NCBI GenBank assembly: GCA_910574935.1
Contig: CAJTCU010000001.1
Span: forward strand, 483,695 to 547,694
From: Oscillospiraceae bacterium
GTDB lineage: Bacteria > Bacillota > Clostridia > Oscillospirales > Acutalibacteraceae
Direction of reading: 5' to 3'
Length of the DNA: 64,000 nt
The stretch's first letter is position 1, and every line of letters begins with the position of its first letter. Both the position numbers and the translations under genes were made by a program. The notes under the pieces were generated by a model, which searched no databases, had not been told where the DNA came from, and saw only the letters and a list, made by a program, of their open reading frames with translations. Of this stretch, positions 60,276-64,000 are shown one piece after another.

Positions 60276-61805
60276 ATGATAGACCTGTTGATCTGCGAGG
60301 ACAAACCCATCGTCCTGATGGGCCTGAAAAAAATTACCGAGAGCCTGGGCCTGCCTTTGGGAGAAATCTTTCTGGCCCAGGACGGCGAACAGGCTTTCGA
60401 GCTGTTCGCCCAGCGCCCTATTAGCCTGGTAATGACCGACATTCAAATGCCCGGCTGCAACGGCCTACAGCTTTTGCGGCGGATGCAGCAGCTGCGGGGC
60501 GGATTTCAGGCCATTATCATCAGCGGCCACGACGACTTTGAATATGCCAAAACCGCCATCCACCTGGGCATAGAGGACTATCTGCTAAAGCCCGTGGACC
60601 CCGAAGAGCTGCGGGCTGCCCTGACCCGCTGCATTGACAAGCTTGCCCAGCACCAGACCCAAAAGCAGCTGATTTCCGGCATTCTGCTGGACCAGCTCCA
60701 CGAGGTGTGGGGCCGCTGGCTTTCCCCCGAAACCGAGGCCCTGCTGGGCTCTACAGAAAACCGCTTTTTCCAGGCAGCGGCCTTTGGGGCCGCCTCCTTC
60801 CACCTGGACGCCGCCAGGTCCCTAGACCAGGTGCAGCAGCTGCTAAAGGCCCGGCTGCTGGGCAGGTTTTCTCACTTTTTAATGTTTCCCACTTTTGAGA
60901 GCTCTTTTTTCGCGATTGTGGGGCTAGAGGGCCCGGGCGCCTGGCAGGACCTGCGCGCCCTGCTGGAAGATTTTGCCCAGCGGTATCCGGGGGCCGGGCG
61001 GCTGTACTGTGGCATAGGCCCCCAGGTGGAGAGTATTTTCCACCTAAAAGACGCGGCTCTACAGGCCGAGGGCGCCCTGTGCCTTCGGTTTTCTGCTGGA
61101 AAAAGCCGCCTGGTGTTCGCCTGGGAAAACCTGGGCCCCGCCGCTTTAAAAGCCAAGGCCCAAATTCTTCAGCTTTGTGACAATCTTTGCGCGGACCTGC
61201 GGCTGCCGGAAATCTCTGCGGTGGAATCAGGGGTGGACCGCCTGTTCGCCAGCTTTACCAGCTATCCAGCCCTGTACCAGACCCTGCCCGCCTGCCTGCG
61301 GCGCATAGAGGTGTTTATTCAGCAAGAGCTTTTGGACGGAGCCGGGCCCTCGTTCATCCACTTTTCCGCCTGGGCCGATACCCTGCCCCAACTGAAAAGC
61401 CAGCTAAAGCGGGAACTGCTGGAGCTCTGCCGGGCCCGGCTGAAAAAGCGCATGGCCACCCAAGACGCGGTGGCCCAGGCCATTGCGTATATGGAGAAAA
61501 ACTATCAGAAGCCTCTTACCCTGACCATCCTGGCCAACGTGGTGTCCCTAAACTACACCTATTTCAGCAATATTTTCAAGACCAAAACCGGGGTCAGCGC
61601 CACAGCCTATTTGCAGAATATTCGGATGCAAAAGGCCAAGGAACTGCTGATCTCTACCAACGACCGGGTGCGGGAGGTGGCCCACAAGGCGGGCTTTACA
61701 GACGAGCGGTACTTTGAGAAGCTCTTTAAACGAAGCGAGGGGATCACCCCCAGCGAGTACCGGGAAAAGCTGCGCACCTTTACAGACACGCCAGAAGAAA
61801 AATAG
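60276..61805 (+). CDS. AraC-type response regulator (YesN-like)
   Basis: Receiver domain (1-125) with phospho-accepting Asp in LVMTDIQMPGCNG, a 250-residue middle domain, and a C-terminal AraC/XylS DNA-binding domain (about 405-505) with VVSLNYTYFSNIFKTKTG and EVAHKAGFTDERYFEKLFKR. 509 residues, usual for YesN relatives. AAAGGAG 6 bases before the ATG. Paired with the YesM-type kinase, and by position the likely activator of the divergent ABC importer-GH27 operon and perhaps of the GH29 gene. Confidence 0.92.
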   Translation: MIDLLICEDKPIVLMGLKKITESLGLPLGEIFLAQDGEQAFELFAQRPISLVMTDIQMPGCNGLQLLRRMQQLRGGFQAIIISGHDDFEYAKTAIHLGIEDYLLKPVDPEELRAALTRCIDKLAQHQTQKQLISGILLDQLHEVWGRWLSPETEALLGSTENRFFQAAAFGAASFHLDAARSLDQVQQLLKARLLGRFSHFLMFPTFESSFFAIVGLEGPGAWQDLRALLEDFAQRYPGAGRLYCGIGPQVESIFHLKDAALQAEGALCLRFSAGKSRLVFAWENLGPAALKAKAQILQLCDNLCADLRLPEISAVESGVDRLFASFTSYPALYQTLPACLRRIEVFIQQELLDGAGPSFIHFSAWADTLPQLKSQLKRELLELCRARLKKRMATQDAVAQAIAYMEKNYQKPLTLTILANVVSLNYTYFSNIFKTKTGVSATAYLQNIRMQKAKELLISTNDRVREVAHKAGFTDERYFEKLFKRSEGITPSEYREKLRTFTDTPEEK

Positions 61806-61841
61806 AAAAGCCCGGGGCCAAGAAGCGGCCCCGAGCTTTTT
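61806..61841 (+). terminator. Terminator of the two-component operon
   Basis: AAAAGC-CGGGGCC / GGCCCCG-GCTTTT stem one base after the regulator stop. Confidence 0.85.
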
Positions 61842-61882
61842 GGTTTTGTGGCTTCCTGTTCTCTCCCTGGCGCCCCCAGGGC

Positions 61883-62049
61883 CTAGAGTCTGTTTGAAAA
61901 CTTCGAAACAGGGTCTGTTTTGCCCAGAAATGGTGGCTTCGGCACCAAAAATCCTGGAAAGGCGCCAGCATTTATTGCGGTTTTTTCCTGGAATCCACTT
62001 ATTTCTGAGCATAAATCCAGCATTTCTCCGATTTCAAAACAGACTCTAG
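61883..62049. mobile_element. MITE-like element with CTAGAGTCTGTTT ends
   Basis: 167 bp bounded by CTAGAGTCTGTTTGAAAA and its inverse TTTCAAAACAGACTCTAG (about 18 bp, one or two mismatches). An internal half-end copy GGTCTGTTTTG sits near 61911. No transposase; right end lies 2 bases from the fucosidase stop. Confidence 0.65.
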
Positions 62050-62051
62050 CA

Positions 62052-63527
62052 TCAGTCTAGCTGAATCTTAAACGTCACAGGCCCCTGGGCCCGATAGTCT
62101 GTAAAGAGGTGCAGCCCCTCCTCGTCCCGGGTCCACCGGGGCGGCTGGCTAGCGCCCAGCACCTCTACCCCCTTCACCACACCGTGGAACACCGTGCCCG
62201 CGGTGTGCTCCTGCATCCGCAGGGAGCGTACACAGTATGCCCCGTCCTCCGCCGCCTTTAGGGCCATGGCGTACAGGGCGCCGCCCTTCGCGGTAAAGCG
62301 GAAATCCTCTGGGGTAAAATTTTTCTTCACGCTGTCGGAAAAATGCCCGTCCCGCACCTGGGTGGGGCCCTCGCCAAAGGTTTTCCACACCCGGGTATCA
62401 TAGATGGCCTCGCCGTTTACCCGCATCCAGCTGCCAATGGCTGTAAGAACCGCCTGGTCCTCTTCCGAGAAAGTCCCGTCCGCCTTTGGTCCCACGTTCA
62501 GCAGCAGGGCCCCGTTTTTGCTGACAATGTCGCACAGGTCGCAAAGAATGCCCTCCGGGTCCCGGAAGTCATTGTTCTCTGTATAGCACCAAGAGTTCAG
62601 GGCAATGGCTGTGTCTGTCTGCCAGAAATAGGGCTTAATGTCCGCCATCTGCCCCCTCTCAATGTCCGGCACCCCGGCGCCGAACAGGTAGGCGTCGTGC
62701 TTATAGTCAATGGCCACCTCCACGCCCCACTGGGCGGCCCGGTTGTAGTAGTAGGCCGCCAGCTTTTTCAGATAGGGCTTGGCGTTCACATGGTGAATCC
62801 ACCAGTCAAAATAGAGGATGCGGGGCTGGTAGCGGTCGATGAGCTCGCAGGTGCGGACCAGCCAGTCCTCCAAAAACTCCTGGCTGGGGCCCGGCTGGCC
62901 GGTAATGTCGTCCCAGTTTTCGCTGTCTGGCATGGAGGGCCAGTACAAGTGGTCCCGGTCTGGCTTTTGGGGAATGTCGCTGTCAAAGTCCTTGCCGTGG
63001 CTCATAAAGAACCAGTGCTCAATCCGGTGAGAAGAGGCCCCCAGCACCATGCCCTCTGCCTCCACAGCCTCCTTCAGCTGGCCCAGCACGTCCCGCTTCG
63101 GCCCCATTTCGGCAGCGTTCCAGTGGGACAGCTCGCTTTTGTACATCTGGAAGCCGTCGTGGTGCTCGGCCACAGGCACCACATACCGGGCCCCGGCCTG
63201 ATGAAAGAGCTGGGCCCAGGCGGCGGGGTCGAACTGTTCCGCTTTAAACAAGGGGATAAAATCCTTGTAGCCAAAGTCCTTGTGGGGGCCATAAGTGGCA
63301 ATGTGGTGCTGGTACTCCTTAGACCCCTGGATGTACATGTTACGGGGGTACCACTCGCTGCCAAAAGCGGGCACCGCATACACCCCCCAGTGGATGAAGA
63401 TGCCGAACTTGGCGTTCCGGTACCACTTAGGGGGTTCCCACGTGGAGAGGGACTCCCAGGAGGGTTCGTATGGCCCCTGGGCAACGACCTGGTCAATGGC
63501 CCCAAGGGCGGCGGTTTTGTCATACAT
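62052..63527 (-). CDS. GH29 alpha-L-fucosidase
   Basis: Hydrolyses alpha-L-fucosyl linkages of host glycans or oligosaccharides. No signal peptide, so intracellular after uptake. GH29 marks: WYRNAKFGIFIHWGVYAVPAF near residue 35, HHDGFQMYKS, GASSHRIEHWF, the nucleophile in ILYFDWWI (Asp), and LLLNVGPKADGTF. 491 residues with a C-terminal beta-domain. ATG 63527 has AAAGGA 9 bases upstream; a longer frame exists to 63620 without support. It has its own promoter and is not inside the ABC operon, but shares the neighbourhood of sugar import and sensing. Confidence 0.92.
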   Translation of the reverse strand: MYDKTAALGAIDQVVAQGPYEPSWESLSTWEPPKWYRNAKFGIFIHWGVYAVPAFGSEWYPRNMYIQGSKEYQHHIATYGPHKDFGYKDFIPLFKAEQFDPAAWAQLFHQAGARYVVPVAEHHDGFQMYKSELSHWNAAEMGPKRDVLGQLKEAVEAEGMVLGASSHRIEHWFFMSHGKDFDSDIPQKPDRDHLYWPSMPDSENWDDITGQPGPSQEFLEDWLVRTCELIDRYQPRILYFDWWIHHVNAKPYLKKLAAYYYNRAAQWGVEVAIDYKHDAYLFGAGVPDIERGQMADIKPYFWQTDTAIALNSWCYTENNDFRDPEGILCDLCDIVSKNGALLLNVGPKADGTFSEEDQAVLTAIGSWMRVNGEAIYDTRVWKTFGEGPTQVRDGHFSDSVKKNFTPEDFRFTAKGGALYAMALKAAEDGAYCVRSLRMQEHTAGTVFHGVVKGVEVLGASQPPRWTRDEEGLHLFTDYRAQGPVTFKIQLD

Positions 63528-63564
63528 AGGCGAAATTCCTTTCCAATCAATAGGATTTTGCGCC

Positions 63565-63592
63565 ATTATAGCAGGTTTTGGGGATTTGTCAA
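63565..63592 (-). promoter_or_regulatory. Promoter of the fucosidase gene
   Basis: Minus strand TTGACA, 16 bases, TATAAT, 38 bases before the fucosidase ATG. Confidence 0.7.
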
Positions 63593-63608
63593 GAGGGGAG
63601 GGGGAAGC

Positions 63609-63765
63609 GGGAGTGTCCAAAAGAAGAGTTTATGACGATAGAGTAGCCTCCGGCGGTTTAGGGGCTCTGCCCCTAAAAGCCCCGCAACCTTTGAAAAGGT
63701 TGACGAAACTTTTACTGTTTCTTCATCGGAGCCTCGTTTTTTAACTCTTCATTTTGGACACTCCC
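63609..63765 (+). repeat. GTGTCC-ended ~157-bp inverted-repeat element, copy B (best preserved)
   Basis: Ends GGGAGTGTCC..AGAAGAGTT and inverted AACTCTTC..GGACACTCCC. Inner inverted blocks TTAGGGGC/GCCCCTAA and AACCTTT/AAAGGTT make a multi-stem fold. Same length as copy A at 42119-42275, opposite orientation. Confidence 0.78.
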
Positions 63766-63774
63766 GGGGGAAGC

Positions 63775-64000
63775 CTACAGATTTTCCTCCACATACTTTT
63801 TCCAGGCCTCTGCCACATAGCTCCACATGCCCTGTGGAATCTCCTCATAAAAAGACTCGGTCCGGCTGACGCAGTACAGGGCGGGGGTGGCCAGCCGGGT
63901 CTGGAACTGCATGTACTGGAACCACTCTTTCACAGTGGTGCAAGAGGCATTGTCGCAGTCCAGCACCTGCCAGCCCGCAATGCGGGCCACCCGGGCCCGG
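63775..64000 (-). CDS. C-terminal end of an unidentified protein (start outside window)
   Basis: Open frame of 74 codons entering from the right edge and stopping at TAG 63775. Visible sequence includes GWQVLDCDNASCTTVKEWF, QTRLATPALYCVSRTESFYE and an amphipathic C-terminal helix (MWSYVAEAWKKYVEEN). It has coding character but I recognise no family. The ATG at 63990 is only the first Met in the window; the frame remains open beyond it. Confidence 0.5.
   Translation of the reverse strand, partial: RARVARIAGWQVLDCDNASCTTVKEWFQYMQFQTRLATPALYCVSRTESFYEEIPQGMWSYVAEAWKKYVEENL

Overview
The window is a GC-rich chromosomal segment of a Clostridia-type Firmicute, most likely an Oscillospirales/Ruminococcaceae-like gut anaerobe. 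This is inferred from gene content: a fused IspH-S1 protein, an alpha2-type glycyl-tRNA synthetase, RNase Y with YmdB, FakA/YloV, MurT/GatD, DUF4317, a YesM-type two-component system, AGGAGG ribosome sites and TTGACA-17-TATAAT promoters. No rRNA, tRNA or CRISPR array is visible.

Layout. 1-7.5 kb: start of proB behind a B12/radical-SAM gene, divergent from a glycosyltransferase-flippase pair, then an esterase and a polyphosphate:AMP phosphotransferase. 7.6-13.3 kb (minus): pyridoxal kinase, a hybrid histidine kinase, an LtaS-like sulfatase. 13.5-15.4 kb: a fucose/arabinose isomerase-like protein followed by a decayed restriction endonuclease gene. 15.5-24.6 kb (minus): DUF378, SecDF, the operon cmk-plsC-ispH/S1, a GNAT and lepA. 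25-36.8 kb: a rod-like structured RNA (6S-like), glyS, a proline-rich surface protein, an MFS exporter, rny-nucleoside phosphorylase-ymdB and fakA. 36.8-41 kb: an AT-rich BlaI/BlaR1 cassette ending in a 42-residue peptide gene, an ABC exporter and a dead peroxiredoxin. 41-48 kb: a TIM-barrel isomerase/epimerase, murT-gatD and rlmD, whose 3' end carries the wreck of an integrative element with a serine recombinase. 48-53 kb: PHP phosphoesterase, MATE transporter, a 48-codon gene between two ~545-bp direct repeats, DUF4317. 53-64 kb: a carbohydrate locus with GH27 alpha-galactosidase, a three-gene ABC importer, a YesM/AraC two-component system and a GH29 alpha-L-fucosidase, then the end of an unidentified gene.

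The last locus reads as one system: extracytoplasmic sugar sensing by the kinase/regulator pair, import by the ABC transporter and hydrolysis by the two glycosidases. The cmk-plsC-ispH/S1 and murT-gatD units are translationally coupled housekeeping operons.

Most notable: (i) the blaI-blaR1-peptide cassette with promoter, candidate operator and closing hairpin; (ii) the 48-codon unit with its own promoter and terminator, bracketed by complex direct repeats that run into the end of the DUF4317 gene; (iii) a GatD homologue lacking the catalytic Cys and His; (iv) three families of small inverted-repeat elements; (v) several freshly decayed genes. Ribosome sites, promoters and hairpins were read by eye; no alignment or folding program was run.
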